Shown here: positions 12,151 to 24,478 of the stretch, piece by piece
Layout: the number at the start of each line of letters is the position of its first letter
How positions within the stretch are numbered: the stretch's first letter is position 1
Source of the DNA: Archegozetes longisetosus
Lineage: Eukaryota > Arthropoda > Arachnida > Sarcoptiformes > Trhypochthoniidae
Length of the DNA stretch: 64,000 nucleotides
Assembly (NCBI GenBank): GCA_018873245.2
Contig: JAEMBT020000009.1
Location: 11,133,112 to 11,197,111 of the forward strand
Direction of reading: 5' to 3'
Notes under the pieces: generated by a model
Seen by the model: the letters and a program-made list of their open reading frames with translations, nothing else
Database searches by the model: none
Told to the model about the DNA's origin: nothing
Program-made: the position numbers and the translations under genes

Positions 12151-12432
12151 ATGAATAACGAAGCAAAAGCCCGATTATCGACAGTGCTATCTCTGGTTAG
12201 AGTCGTCTACAATTACGGATACATCCCAGTGATCATATACTTAGGTATTGTTTCAAATGCGCGATATATTTATCTAATAATAAGTTTAATTAAACTAAAC
12301 ATCAGGTCTGAAGAAAGGCGCAGATCAAGGAATGCCTGAACTGACACTTGGAAGGTATGACTTAATACATAACTAATTAATTTACTAAACACTTAATTTA
12401 TAAAATGTTTACTTTATAGTTTGATTTGGTAG
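12151..12432 (+). CDS. TOMM7: Mitochondrial import receptor subunit TOM7 homologue
   Basis: Three exons (12151-12244, 12306-12354, 12420-12432) give a 51-residue protein. Exon 1 codes MNNEAKARLSTVL...YGYIPVIIYLG, with its last codon split by the intron. Exon 2 gives LKKGADQGMPELTLG and exon 3 gives SLIW and a stop. Human TOM7 (55 residues) has the same layout: a charged cytosolic start, then one membrane helix with the pattern G-F-I-P-x-x-I-Y-L-G. After it come F-K/R-K/R-G-A-D-x-G-M-P-E and a short L-L-W tail. TOM7 is a small outer-membrane subunit of the TOM complex that tunes its assembly, and in animals it also stabilises PINK1. Splice sites are gtattg/cag, gtatga/tatag. AATAAA lies at 12516. 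The exons are too short to be found by simple ORF searches. Confidence 0.9.
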
Positions 12433-14450
12433 TCATTGATTTGGTTTGGTTTCATTTTCAGACAACTATCTCTTCATTTAATTGCTTAATAGACTTTGAC
12501 CTAACCATCAAATTGAATAAATTTGTTTACATTAGATATATGTTATTCTAAGTTTTATAATCAACTACTAGTTAATAAAGGATTGAATTAAATTAATCCT
12601 CAATCAGAAAAAAGTTAAATTGATTTGTTATAGAAAAAATGGTGTACTCTAAACGCTAAATTACTTTTTGTGGTCATTACTGCAGTTTCCAATAGATCTT
12701 AAAATATTAAATCAATTTTGATGAATGCAATACTGAGGCCACATTGTCGAACAATTGCAAATTGCAAATTGCAAATCATCCATTCTTATTGTACACTTTT
12801 GCGATATTGTTAATTTTGCAAAGCTTCCAAAACAGCCCTTGGATTAGAATCAGTAATGAGATTCTTCACGGGATGTTAGTACTTAAGTTGTATTAGCCCA
12901 TAGATCAATGCTTAAACCTCAGTCAAGTGAATCCTCAAGAATTAGCAAACTTTTGGTACTCATCGACAACTTTTACCGAACAATATGTTCTTCGAAGTTA
13001 TCGTCTTATTCGAATACAAATTGTCATGTAGAAAGTATTAAAGTTGCTCAAAGATTGTAATGTACACCCAAAAGCATAATAATCTGCGATAGAATCCAGA
13101 AGTGATGTGTCGTTATGGAATATTTTCCACCAGACCATAATATCTTCAGATATTAACAAACTTATAGGAGATTCAACATAGTAATAAAAGCAAGCCTAAA
13201 ACCAAATTTCTTAATAAATTTGTTCGCATCACTAGAAGGTTGACATCACAACAGCTTTTTTCTAGTTACTATCAAGGACTGTTAAGTTTTCAACTGTAGT
13301 GATTATCAACTTATTGAATCTGATAAAAATTCAATAAACCAGTTTCTATATGAGACTAGAGTTGTTTTCTAATAATCTACTTTTGATTACCAGATGTGAC
13401 TTAGAATTGGTTGCAATATTACAGACTTGAGAACTAATCTTTCATTTTAAACAAGATATGAAAATTTTTCTTATTTCAAAATTAATCTTCTATCTATTAA
13501 ACTCTACTCCTAACTGAGTTATATTATAAATCTAACAATCACTTAAAGACGATCGCAAGAACTGACGCACTAAGATAGAAAATGGTATTAAATGATAGAT
13601 AGTGATTAAGCAGAACCTGTTTCAATCAGTTGTAATTAGGACTAAGTTAAGTTAGATTTACGTTTAGAGCGGATACTAAGGTATTGAAATGAGTATTTAA
13701 TTATCCGATAAGCGGATGGATCTCCGAATTAATAGCATATATGAAAGACTAATAATAAAGACTCTGCAGAGAAGTGCTATTTTGAGCAAATACTGATAAA
13801 TAATGTGTTAATTAATTAAGAGGAAGAGAAACACAGAGATATAAAAATAGAGACAACATGAAAAGGGAAATTGAATAATTAAGATAAAAGATTAATAAAA
13901 ACAAGGAGTACAGTTTAAGCAGAAAAGATTAATCGATATATTTATTTACTTTTTGTCTACAAGGATGTGCATAACATTGACAACATTGACAACATTGACT
14001 TGACAAAGATGCTTCAATTGAATTATAGCAATGACTCCATTATATTATTAATGTTTATTTATATTCATTAGTTGTATTTTACTATAAAAACTAAATTGTG
14101 ATCAGAATAGTTATTAGATTTTGGTTAAATTCAGAACTAATTGTCATAATGTCTAAGATTGAATTAGAAATATATAAGATATTGAAATACAAGAGATTGG
14201 TGTCAAACATAGAAATAATTAACAAGAATTTAATTTATAATTGCAGAATCAATAAAACTGATAGTGAAATAAAAAATGTTTGATAATTATATTCTAAATG
14301 AGAATCAAGAATGTTGAAGAATATTCAAGAATTTTGAAGAATAATGCGTTGAATTGCTAATTGGAAGCAAGAATTGAGTATTGGATTAGATATAGAAATT
14401 GTATAGAAATAATTGTATTATTAAGTGAAGAAGAAGAAGAATTAATTTAA
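12433..14450. other. Gene-free stretch with one MITE
   Basis: Apart from the MITE copy at 13061-13300, this region shows only short direct repeats: AATTGCAAATTGCAAATTGCAAA at about 12757, split here only by one-base overlaps, and GACAACATT three times near 13975. No exon with convincing splice sites and family similarity was seen. Confidence 0.3.
13061..13300 (-). mobile_element. MITE family A, copy 1
   Basis: A 240-bp element whose ends are inverted: GTACACCCAAAAGCATAATA at the left and a diverged complement ending ACTGTTAAGTTTTCAACTGT at the right. Internally it holds GAAGTGATGTGTCGTTATGG and CATAATATCTTCAGATATTA, which recur in the copies at 16122, 16783, 26461, 30810 and 35170. It has no coding capacity. 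Confidence 0.6.
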
Positions 14451-14893
14451 ATGATAACTAATATATCATCATCGGTTTTGACAACAAGAATGCATAATCG
14501 AAATCTCAATGCTCTTTACCGGAATGGTATGTATAGAGGAGTGAGAAAAAGCAATCTCACAGCGAGAGAGACCAATCTGAAAGCTAGTAAAACCGATGTA
14601 ATTTACATATTGACAGGTATTTATGTTCACTCATGTCAACAATACCCGCATTCAGAATACTGTTCGAGTTGGAAGTGTTCGAACCGATTGCTAACATGCA
14701 TTGTTATAACCATATTACCGATTGCGATAACATCAACTCTTATTTGTGTATTTATGATGCAGAAAACAAATCTTCATGAATATGCAATTTATACATTTGT
14801 AGTGTTTTGCGTGGCTTTTGTTTTTCCATTCGCCCTTTTCTTTTTCACTGTCATACTTAATAAGGTATTTAAATTCATTTTTACAATACAGTC

Positions 14894-14952
<59 letters not shown>

Positions 14953-16095
14953 ATTGAAATGATATAGTGAACAATCAGCTATAATATACACTTTGGAAAT
15001 AATTATTTAGTTCACAGACTATATCTGATACAATGAACTGTTATATGCAACCTATTTCTAGTACATTAAGCTATTTACTATAACGAGAGACGACTGTAGA
15101 TCATTATTTTCAAATTAAGTTGTTGAAGAATGCATAATCAATTTTAGCTTAAGGTCATTCATGAATGTTTTCTTTGATAAAATAGATTATTTGCTTGAAT
15201 TTATTCAGTTTCGACTTCTAAGTTAAAGCTTGTCTCAAATTGTTGAGAATTTGAAGAATTTTTTTAAACACGTCATAAGTCGAAGTTTGAAATCTATATC
15301 TGTTTTTAATTTTGTATTAGGACTTCTCAATCAGAAAAGCAAATTTTCCAAAATCCTTTTGGCATTTTTATCTCAAAAATCGAGCTAAAATACAAACTTT
15401 TATTTAGATTATTTAATTCATTCATTAACTTATATTCGTTGGAAGTTGAAACTACGATTTCAATCTTTCAAATAAAAATTTCGAGAAGATTTTGGAAAAT
15501 TCTCTAGTTTTCTGACTGAGAACTCAGTTTTAATACAGTATTAAAAAGATTGATAGATTCCAAACCTAGACTTATGATGCGATTAAAAATAGCTTCAAAC
15601 CCATAAGAATAAAAGACAAGAGCTGAAGAGTATAAATAAAAAGAAACTAATGACGGAATAACAATAATTAATATTAAAACTGATAATTTTCAGGTATATA
15701 ACTTATACAAGCGCGGAAACAATAGTTCATTAATAAGTGGTCAGTTGAGCGATCATCAGAATTCAAGAAGCAGCGAAAACAGTGAGTTTATAACACTAAC
15801 AAACAACGGGTTATGTGAGCCACCATCAGAGTCAAGAAGAAGAGAATCAGGAGATTACTACGCTCTACCACCATACTACTTCTCACTGGACTACCGGGAA
15901 CTGGATGAAAGAATGTTATCACCAGACAACCAAATATTCCTTGAAGATAATCCCCCGAGCTATGAAATGGCACTTTTGTGCCCAAATGTTCCACTGAATA
16001 ATTGTTTAGATATTCCAATAGTAAGTGATGTAACGAGAGGTCAACTGCAACCGCCGCCGCCCTATAACGAAAAGAATATGAAACAAAGCCTTTGA
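14451..16095 (+). CDS. Small two-transmembrane protein with three PPxY motifs (family member 1)
   Basis: Two exons, 14451-14864 and 15694-16095, with a phase-0 intron (gtattt...ttttcag), give 271 residues. No known family was recognised. An N-terminal basic segment is followed by CSSWKCSNR, a membrane helix at about 80-103 (containing LPIAI) and a second at 112-134 (containing FPFAL). After the splice comes a short basic VYNLYKRG and a long Ser-rich tail. The tail has PPYY (197-200), PPSY (225-228) and PPPY (259-262), the type of motif bound by WW domains of NEDD4-type ubiquitin ligases. WKC, LTC, LPIAI and FPF recur in the protein encoded at 28967, and the YKRG/YRG position after helix 2 also agrees, which supports the intron. 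The start ATG is a guess. The role is unknown. An adaptor that recruits a ubiquitin ligase to a membrane is a reasonable inference. Confidence 0.6.
14888..15098. mobile_element. Tigger/pogo-like MITE with internal CT microsatellite
   Basis: Lies inside the intron of the preceding gene. The ends TACAGTCGATCTCTCT and GAGAGACGACTGTA are inverted, and the inside has TAGTGAACAATCAGCTATAATA and GTTCACAGACTATATCTGAT, shared with the copies at 19317, 24287 and 38416. A perfect (CT)n run occupies about 14896-14950, exactly where other copies have a short CTCTCT. TA at each end fits a TA target site of Tc1/mariner and pogo elements. Confidence 0.6.
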
Positions 16096-16121
16096 TATAT
16101 ACATTTGTAAAACACAATTGA

Positions 16122-16349
16122 ATACAGTTGAAAACTTAATAATCTTCGATAGCAATAAGAAAAGACCACTCACATGTGAACCTGTCTGTAAATCGTTGCC
16201 AAATTGAATTATAATTAGCTTTGATTATTATATTTGAATATTTCATAAGTTTACTAATATATATCAATAATTAGGTCTCATAGAAATCATGCTATCGCGA
16301 TGTATCACTTCTAATTGCTATCAACCATTATTAAGTTTTAAAGTATACA
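16122..16349 (+). mobile_element. MITE family A, copy 2
   Basis: Begins TACAGTTGAAAACTTAATAA, 25 bp after the stop codon of the 14451-16095 gene, and ends ATTATTAAGTTTTAAAGTAT, giving imperfect inverted ends of about 30 bp. The inside carries GCCAAATTGAATTATAATTA and GCGATGTATCACTTCTAATT. It may supply the 3' untranslated region of that gene. Confidence 0.65.
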
Positions 16350-16782
16350 ATGATCACGATTTGTAATAAATTATAATGATTGCTATCTATGTGAGAATTG
16401 ATTTACTTTTAACAATGCTTTATTTTACTAATTTTCAAATTGATGTATAAATAAGTTAAATAAAATTAACATAATACTGTATATGATCATGTATTTTCCA
16501 TCATTCAATTAAATTCTAATAATTCTATTATCTAACCAAATCAAGTGTTGTTTATATGACTAGTGACTATCAGAATCAGTTTAGATAACTATCAGAATAC
16601 TCAGAAAAGAAAACTCATTGAATCGGTTTCTCATAAGACATCAGTATTGAAAAAGTACTGAGATATATTGACAGGCATGTAATGTTACGAAGTCAACAGA
16701 CTTTCAGTTTGACCCAATTGTGACAAATAGGATGGTCAAATGCATTATTCTATTCACAAATTTCTGGCATCACATTCTTTTG

Positions 16783-16991
16783 TTATACTATGAAACTAAT
16801 CGTTGATAGCAACCAGAAGTGATGTGTTTCATGACATGCTTTCCATCAGATCATAATATCTTCAGATATTAACAAATTTATGTAACATTAAATATAGTAA
16901 TGGAAGCAAATCTAAAATCAAATATGGCAACAAATTGATGCATATCAACAGCCTGCTGCTATCACGGATCATTAAGTATAGAAGTGTACAT
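16783..16991 (-). mobile_element. MITE family A, copy 3
   Basis: Holds the family words GATAGCAACCAGAAGTGATG and CATAATATCTTCAGATATTA in the same order as the copy at 13061. It ends with a diverged GGATCATTAAGTATAGAAGT. Confidence 0.6.
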
Positions 16992-18047
16992 TATTAGTAA
17001 TTCAAGCATGTTTTATGAACTTTGCTGGAAATGTCGTTTGAATAATCAGAACTCAGGATACAGGGTATAAAGGGAACATGATTAAGATCCGCGAGGGGTG
17101 GATTAATTTTAATCTTGTTCGTGATTTGAAGTTCATTAAATTGTTGTGTAATAATGGGAAAAGTAGATAAAAGAGAACTTGATCTGGGACCTCCTCTGAA
17201 TAAAAAAGCTCAATATATACCATTTTGAGTGAATTTACCACATGCCAAGTTTAGACGCATTCAAATCATAGAGAATATATCATGATATTGCTTAATATCT
17301 TAAGAATTAGCCCAAATTACTTGAAATAAATTGATTTTCCATTTAATATATCATATTTAGTAAAGTATTATAAAAGAGAAATATTTTTGATAGCTTCAAA
17401 TGGAATGATTAAATAGACTATCATCTTAAATAAATTATCAAATATTAAGCTATAAACTGGTAAATTTGATATTATAAAAGTAATAAAGAAAAGATATATA
17501 AGAATATAAGAAAAGAGTTGAATCATATGCGCGACGATGTGATAACTTGACCTAAAAAAGCGGACTAGAAGAATGTGATGAAGGAGATTCGGATCGATAC
17601 AAGTTAGAGTTATTCGGCGTCAATCGATTAAATAACACGACTGTCCCATAGAATAGAATATAGAGTTTAGGGCCTGAGTCTGTTCGCACGTTTGGAACGC
17701 ATGGCAAGTGCCGATTCGAAGAAGTGGTTGCTATAAGTTGACGCGCATGAATGTCTCATCAACTTTGGTGACCACTTATTGAGAAAATGCTCACTTTTAC
17801 TAAAGAAGCCGTTTTCAACAGGAGCTAAACAACAATTGTCCCAATGATATACTTTTATTGAAACGGGAATCTTATATGAGTTATGAGTTTTGTGAAAACT
17901 TATGTATAATTTGTAAATAGTGTTGAAATTTGTGAATGAGAGGTTAGAAGAGAATATAGATGTAATTTATGATTAGATAAGATATATAATAAAGTCTAAT
18001 TAAGAGATGAGATGAATTGAAATTTTTATATGAATTTATACTAGAAT

Positions 18048-18090
18048 ATGTCAAATCCTAACGGAATTACTCAAGGAAGCAATAGTAATG
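18048..18090 (+). other. Possible isolated first coding exon
   Basis: ATG opens MSNPNGITQGSNSN and ends in phase 1 at a strong donor, gtaagg, preceded by AATG. There is no partner exon that I can name downstream, so this may be chance. Only transcripts could decide. Confidence 0.15.
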
Positions 18091-19316
18091 GTAAGGTTGA
18101 CTTTCTGCATTATCTATTATCTACTTCTTAGCTATTTCTCTATCCTGTATAAAAGTCTTAAAAAGTTCTGTTCAACTTAAGTTCTGCTCATTCTATATGT
18201 TTGATCTTATTAAGTTATCGCTCAGAAAGTTTACATTCAACAAATTTTAGGCTATCAACAATTTGTGAATGCATTTACTGAAGTAAAAACTTCCGAGATA
18301 TAAATTTAGAAATTCATAAATAAATATTAGAAAAAAGTCTAATTTTATATGGAATAACAATTTAACTTTTGCGAATCCATATAAAGTGCAGTACTTGCAA
18401 GAATTGACGAGAATTTAGAAGAGAAAATGCATTTGAAAATAGTATTACTCTGAAAGTATTGAAACTATTATTAGTTGCATAAAGTAAATGTTAGAAAATT
18501 ATGCCTTAAAGAATAGTTTGTGCCTAAACAATGTTGTCAACTATCAAGAATAATAAAAGTTTTGGAAGAAGAAAAGCATATATTTCATGTCTGTTTATGA
18601 CAGAAGCTATTTGTACTTTGAGTTTAAAAAAACAAATCTGTTTTGATTATGGACAGAAATGATAGGAAACAGTGAGAAAAATACGAGAATCATATTCACT
18701 CAACATACTATTGAAGGCATTGTTGAGCAATAGTTTGAAAACTGAACTCACTTATCATCAATCATTTTTGGAAGAAATCTACTTTTGAGATACTGTCAAA
18801 ATATGATTCTTCAAATCACCCAATGGAAACAAGAATTATATTTTAAAAGCTGCATCATTTTGTTGATGCATACACTCCAAACTACTTATAGTGATCAGTT
18901 TTGTATAGTCAAAGCATTGATTGTGGATGAGTTAGTCTGTAATGTTTGAGTGGATCATTAATATTCATCATTACATGACTTATAGCCGGAATGTTTGCAA
19001 GTAGAAATTGTTGTGAAATCAGCAGAAAAACTGTTGAGATCGAGCTATAATACATGAAGTAGTAACTTATTGATTTTGGATTATTTTGAGTTTTTATTCG
19101 GAAGCTTATAAGAAAATGATTGCTTAGTAATTTGCACGGACACTCTCGAACAAACAGATTTTTCTAATCAAACTCATTGAAGGTAACAATTCATCATTAA
19201 TGCATTATGTCAAATATAATATGTATTCTAATTACAAATTCAACTATTCCTTCAAAAAGACAATATCCGTTTTGTTTATTAGTTTATGTTTGGGTTTCTT
19301 AAAGTGAATAAATAGT

Positions 19317-19495
19317 TACAGTCACCTCTGGTTATAATGAACACTCCGATGCACTGAAAATTCTTAGATTATAACAGGAGTTCACTGTACCGGATATAGT
19401 GGAGAGAGTCTGGGAAGTAAATAATTTTTCAAAAGTGTATATTATAGCTCGTTGTTCACTATATCGACTCGAGTAGAGGGAGAGAGTCGACTGTA
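19317..19495 (-). mobile_element. Tigger/pogo-like MITE
   Basis: Ends TACAGTCACCTCTGGTTATA and GAGAGAGTCGACTGTA are inverted, with TATAGTGGAGAGAG and GTTCACTATATCGACTC inside. It is in the opposite orientation to the copy at 24287. The CAGT-x-x-x-ACCTC start is the pattern of pogo/Tigger ends. Confidence 0.6.
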
Positions 19496-20364
19496 GTAGC
19501 ATCTGCCTTAACATAGTAAGAATTTCAAAACTAAAAGATTTGCAGGATTATAAGAAAATATTTTAAGCAAAGAAGTGATCAGACAGGAATGATTTTAGAA
19601 AATAACGAAAACAAACTCTATTATACAATTAAATTGCATCTTAAAGATTGAATGGATGCCTAAGTAGACTCTTATCCGTTGTTGCAATTTAATTATATAC
19701 TTGAACATAAATAGCTCTGAGTCTTATCCGTTTCATAGTCAAACAGAAGAAATGAAAATAGAAGATCCGGATTGAAATTTGAAGTCTTAAAACTTGGAGA
19801 TATATAGATGAAGTGCAATAGGTGTTAAGATATTAAAAGTATAAAAATAAGTGTAATTCTGTGTTTTTATATTGACGATTAACAAATAAGCTATGCTGTT
19901 GGCGCATGAAATACTTGCAGAAAAATGAATCTCCATAAACAGCTTTAAACAAGATCTTACACAATCAAATCTGAAAGTACTGAAAATTGATTATTCGTAC
20001 AATATAATTTTCAAATTTGTTTTACTCTGCAGAGAATGAGTGTTAGCTGTGACTGATAGCAATGAGTTAAATGTATGGAAATCATAACGATTGTTCACTC
20101 ATACTTCAGACATTTGAAACAAATGTGTACATATGTGTACATATGTTTAACATTTAAGTCAATTTGACTTGTTAACTAAAAGTTAGGAACATGTAAAACA
20201 AATGATTCAACTGTTTGCAGAAGTTGTAGGAGAGAGAAATTTCAAAATGTATTTCACTAGTACTTAATTATTGTTTGCAAAGCAAATTAAATACTAGTTC
20301 AGTAAAACGTAATAATTAATGCATTCTGTAGGCAAATAAGATGAAATATAGCTGAACAGTCGAA

Positions 20365-20388
20365 TCACACACACACACACACACACAA
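20365..20388. repeat. (AC)n microsatellite
   Basis: About twelve uninterrupted CA/AC units. Confidence 0.9.
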
Positions 20389-20424
20389 ATATAGTTAAAA
20401 ACTCACTTTAATATAACATTCAAA

Positions 20425-20530
20425 AAAATGATTTGGTTTGCAGACTTTCTACATTATATCGGATACAGCAAACTACTGTTATAATGAACAGATTTGCAGA
20501 GTGTTCACTATAAGGAAAGGAGACAGTATG
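20425..20530. mobile_element. Partial Tigger/pogo-like MITE
   Basis: TTATATCGGATACAGCAAAC, GTTATAATGAACAG and GTTCACTATAAGGAAAGG match internal and terminal parts of the copy at 24287. One end is missing. Confidence 0.45.
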
Positions 20531-20836
20531 AGAATTGTTATCAAAAGTAATACATGGTAACATTTGCTGAAAAATGTTTGAAAAAGAAATATTGAAACAA
20601 ATCATATAAAGTAGACATATGAAACTCTAAACGAATCAAATATAATATCCATTACTTTAAAATAGCTAAGTTTAACTTATCTATATTTGAGCAGAGTTAG
20701 TACTTCCCTACTTTATAGCTTTTTTATGTTATTTAATTGCAAATTAACAATTTGGTTATCCACTCATTTGTCCAAAAAAAGATCCTATTTTTTCTCTTAA
20801 TATATTTAAGAGAAGAAAAAATTGTTAGAAATATAG

Positions 20837-21050
20837 TTAGAGACTAATTAATAGTTAGTAGCAACTAGAGTAAGATGATGCCGAAGGATATATATATATA
20901 TATTTATTTGAAAAGATGTAACAAGAAAAAGTACATTATGTATATACAGCTTATGATATTAGGAAACATACCCTAACATCATAACAACAAGTATTCTATC
21001 AGATGCTATCATATATTATAAAGTTATAGAGCGTTGTCATATGAAATTCA
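20837..21050. repeat. Dispersed repeat B, copy 1
   Basis: Shares an ordered series of words with 39100-39335: GTTAGAGACT, GCAACTAGAGTAA/GTAACTAGAGTAA, TTATTTGA..AGAT, ATAACAAC, CTATCAGA and TTATAAAGTT. A (TA)n stretch at about 20888-20902 is inserted in this copy. The nature of the repeat is unknown and no coding was seen. Confidence 0.55.
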
Positions 21051-21209
21051 GTGCGTTATACTCTTAGTGAATATAGTCATTTAATTATTCATATAAGCCA
21101 TGTTAATAATTATATCAAATATCATTTTATTTCAACCTGTTTAGTCCGAAACTGAAATATTATTTCTCATGAGAACTCATGCATTAGTATTTAGTAAATA
21201 CTAGTTATT

Positions 21210-21213
<4 letters not shown>

Positions 21214-21264
<51 letters not shown>
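21214..21264. repeat. (GA)n microsatellite
   Basis: About 25 uninterrupted GA units, the same dinucleotide class as the runs at 14896 and 31237. Confidence 0.95.
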
Positions 21265-21266
<2 letters not shown>

Positions 21267-21524
21267 CCAATCCTTAAAATCGATGTGAATAGAGAAGTTA
21301 CAAAACAATATTACATTAAATGATATAGAGTAACATAATATTGAGTAATGCTAACTTTATTTCTTTAATATATACAATAGAGGATTGGATGTGATGTTCA
21401 ATTTATCTGTATAAACAAAGCTGAACTGTCAATCAAAATTGATTTAATATCTTTATATTAAAAACAGACTGGTTGTTATGATTCAATTAAAATTGTTCAC
21501 ATAGTCTATTTATAGTTAACCTCT

Positions 21525-21640
21525 CTACAGCCATCCTCATTATAGTGAATGCTCATTTTATTGTGAATGCTCATTATTGAGAATGCCCAACATTGTGAAT
21601 GCTCATTATTGTGAATGCTCAATATAGTGAACGTGCTTAT
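21525..21640. repeat. Tandem repeat GTGAATGCTCATTATT
   Basis: Five or six degenerate units of 16-18 bp, each GTGAATGCTCATTATT or a close variant, beginning at CTACAGCCATCCTCATTATA. The unit looks like the AGTGAA end of the Tigger-like MITEs, so this is probably an amplified MITE end. Confidence 0.6.
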
Positions 21641-23040
21641 TCCATAGGAACACATACTACTAAACTAATAATTAATCTTTATAACGAAACCTCGCTCTAG
21701 TCAATGTGAAATTTTGTTAACTATATGGAGGCACTACTGAATATAGTTGGCTTAGTTAGTAGCAATAATTTTGAATTGACTATATATTAATATGAATTTG
21801 ATGAAAATTGCTAGAATATCGGTAGTAAAGCACTTAAAGGCTATAATAAAACACAGCTTGGCTCAAGCACAATAAAAGCATTTTGTTATGTTAGTTTGAT
21901 GATAAATAAGGCATTACTAATGACCAATGAATCGTTTTATCAATCGAATAATTGATAACATTATACCACTTCTACACAAATATCAATTTAGCAATCATTT
22001 ACTCTCTGTTGTATTAGCCAGAAAAATGATGGCGTTTTTGTTAATTCAAAAGTTAAGTTGCTTTTAATGAGTACAGTTGGATAGATTGAAGTGATGCACA
22101 GTTATGAGAAAAGCACAGTCGCCATGTCATCTTACTTGTCATCTTCTCACTCATGCACATCAATTCGAACTTAATGTTTAATTATAATTTCATTTGATTG
22201 TTTAAAATAATTACAAATTGAATCTTATTATGTGAAGTATTATGGTAATGTGGAAATATTGGCGTTATTTCCAGTTGCTAAGTTATTTTTCATTCGTCAA
22301 GAGTATCAACGTCTAAAGACCTACAGCAAAAACTACTTAAGATATAAGCTTTATGAAATTTGTTTTCCTATACGCTATCAATATGAGATCAATTGGCAGA
22401 CTTGGAGCTTAATACTTATGAGTTTTCATGTTTGGGCAGCAAACAAATTGAAGATGCCGAAAACATGGAAGCTATCTAGATTTATGGTATATTTCAGTAA
22501 TTTAGGAATTTTTATTGCGAAATAAACTTTTCTGAGTCATCTACTCTCACTCATGAATTGTTTTGAAAATGAAGGCATTTCGTTTGAATAATTGATTTTA
22601 AGTACTGGTCAAAGTGAAACCAATTCCTAGTGTTTTATAGAAACGTTTCATATCAAGTCATTTTTAGTTTTAGCTCTAGATCTGTTTGCAAAAAGTCTTG
22701 CGAAACTTTATGCAATCCAATATAGGTTATCTTCATTCACATTAATCCCTGATTGATGGAAATTTCATATCAGTTATAAAACTTTGGTCCTTCTGGTGTT
22801 TGGGTGAACCCAATTCCCAACTCAAATCTCTTGCTAACTTGATATGAGAATCTGCATATTTATGAATTGGAATTTTTGTTGATTTATTGTAATAAAGTAA
22901 AAGTGGATTATAACTCAAATTAAAGCTATAACACAATAGGAAAAGTACCATGTTAATCAAAATGAATATGGCATATAAGCTTCTGACTTTACCACTATTT
23001 AAGCCAAATTGATTCTTATCATATGCTTGGAACACGCCCT

Positions 23041-23101
23041 AGGTTAGATTAAATTAGATTAGATTAGATTAGATTATTAGGTTAGGTTAGGTTAGGTTAG
23101 G
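23041..23101. repeat. Interstitial TTAGG-type run
   Basis: TTAGATTAGATTAGATT followed by TTAGGTTAGGTTAGG. TTAGG is the usual arthropod telomere repeat. Short interstitial runs also occur here near 25400, 27595, 27955, 32640, 33350, 38010, 44066 and 48860. Confidence 0.7.
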
Positions 23102-24286
23102 CTCAAAGCTCATTATAGAAAGAAATATAAAATCCGCTTTTCATGTCATATTGATACCAACCATTTAAGTATTTTCAATAATTATTATGCTTTAAATGCA
23201 CTTGATGTTGACATAAGTGAACTAGAATCAATTTTGTAGCTCTAATCTTAAGATTTATACAACATTTTGCAACAGCATATTTGACTGAATTTGAAACATT
23301 TGACGATAAAGTGAACTTATGAGCTATATTTGCGTTAGGATAGGAGACCAACAAAAAAATAGAAATCGAAATGAGTTGAAGGATAGAAAAGAACAGTAAC
23401 CACCAGTAGCGAAATGTGCGTAATGTATATTGAGAAAGTAGAGCTTATGGGGGGTTCATGTAATGCTTTAGATATTCTATCGATTCGTTCACGATTTGAA
23501 ACGGCCTTTGTGTCCTTAGAATCGTTTCGAGTGAGCGAACTAATGTGAATGAAGGACGCCTTCATTATAGAGTAATATTAAAATTTGATGCCAAATCACG
23601 TATCACTTTCACAACTATTTTGTTTTAACTATAAATACTTCTTTTCAATCAATTGCATCTTTAGCTGATTCCTTTGAAAATTGGAAAACTATATCAATAG
23701 GAGAATATTCTAGAGCTTTAGTTTAGACTCAATAAGCTTATAAGTGAGAGAAAAACTTGGTTTTTATTTATTACTTTAAAATTAGTTTCACAAAAGTGAT
23801 ATAAATTTGAAAATATGCTTCATTACTGACAAAGTTTATGGCTAAAGATTTATTTATAAGAATTAACTATGAGTTAAATTTCAAATTTGATATCAGTTTA
23901 TGCATAGTATATGCAGATTATTTTGGTCTGAAGTAATATCAAACTCGACATTATTTTTTATGTACAACTTTCTGTCTGAAACAAAAATCAAATTTCTAGG
24001 AAAGTTTAGGTCGCTGATATCCTTGAGAACGTTGTAAACATGAAACCCAAGCAAAATCAATGTCGAGCATTATACATAAGATCTATTTGACAAGAAAGTT
24101 TTATTCAAACAGAATTTTAATCTTTCAGACTGGAGGTTTAGAATGAGATGTACTGATGCTACACCGGAATCAAATATACAATATTTGAGATTTAGAATGA
24201 GATATTCCGATGCTTATCGTTGCTATATTACAATCAAACAATACTTGACAGATAAACATTCAGTGCTGATCTGATTCCAGTGTTGG

Positions 24287-24478
24287 TACAGTCGACTATC
24301 TCTATAGTGAAGTCTCTATAGTGAAGTGAGCTATATTTAGCTACTCGTTATAATATACACTTTCAAAAAATGATTTAGTTCGCAAACTATGCACACTATA
24401 TCCGATATAGTGAACTGCCTTTGTAATCAACTGATTTCTAGTGTATTGGATTGTTCACTATAACCGGAGGCGGCTGTA
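24287..24478 (+). mobile_element. Tigger/pogo-like MITE, best preserved copy
   Basis: Starts TACAGTCGACTATCTCTATA and ends ACCGGAGGCGGCTGTA, with CACTATATCCGATATAGTGA in the middle as a near palindrome. The flanking TA is consistent with a TA target duplication. No coding capacity. Confidence 0.65.

Noticed and set aside
14789-14974. Minus-strand frame rich in Arg-Glu
   Set aside because: It is only the translation of the CT/GA microsatellite; the same holds for 31106-31339.
22232-23035. Two 97-codon frames as possible genes
   Set aside because: No recognisable motif, no splice partners, AT-driven composition.
23041-23101. TTAGG run as a chromosome end
   Set aside because: It is short, mixed with TTAGA, and flanked by ordinary DNA on both sides; others sit inside foldback elements.
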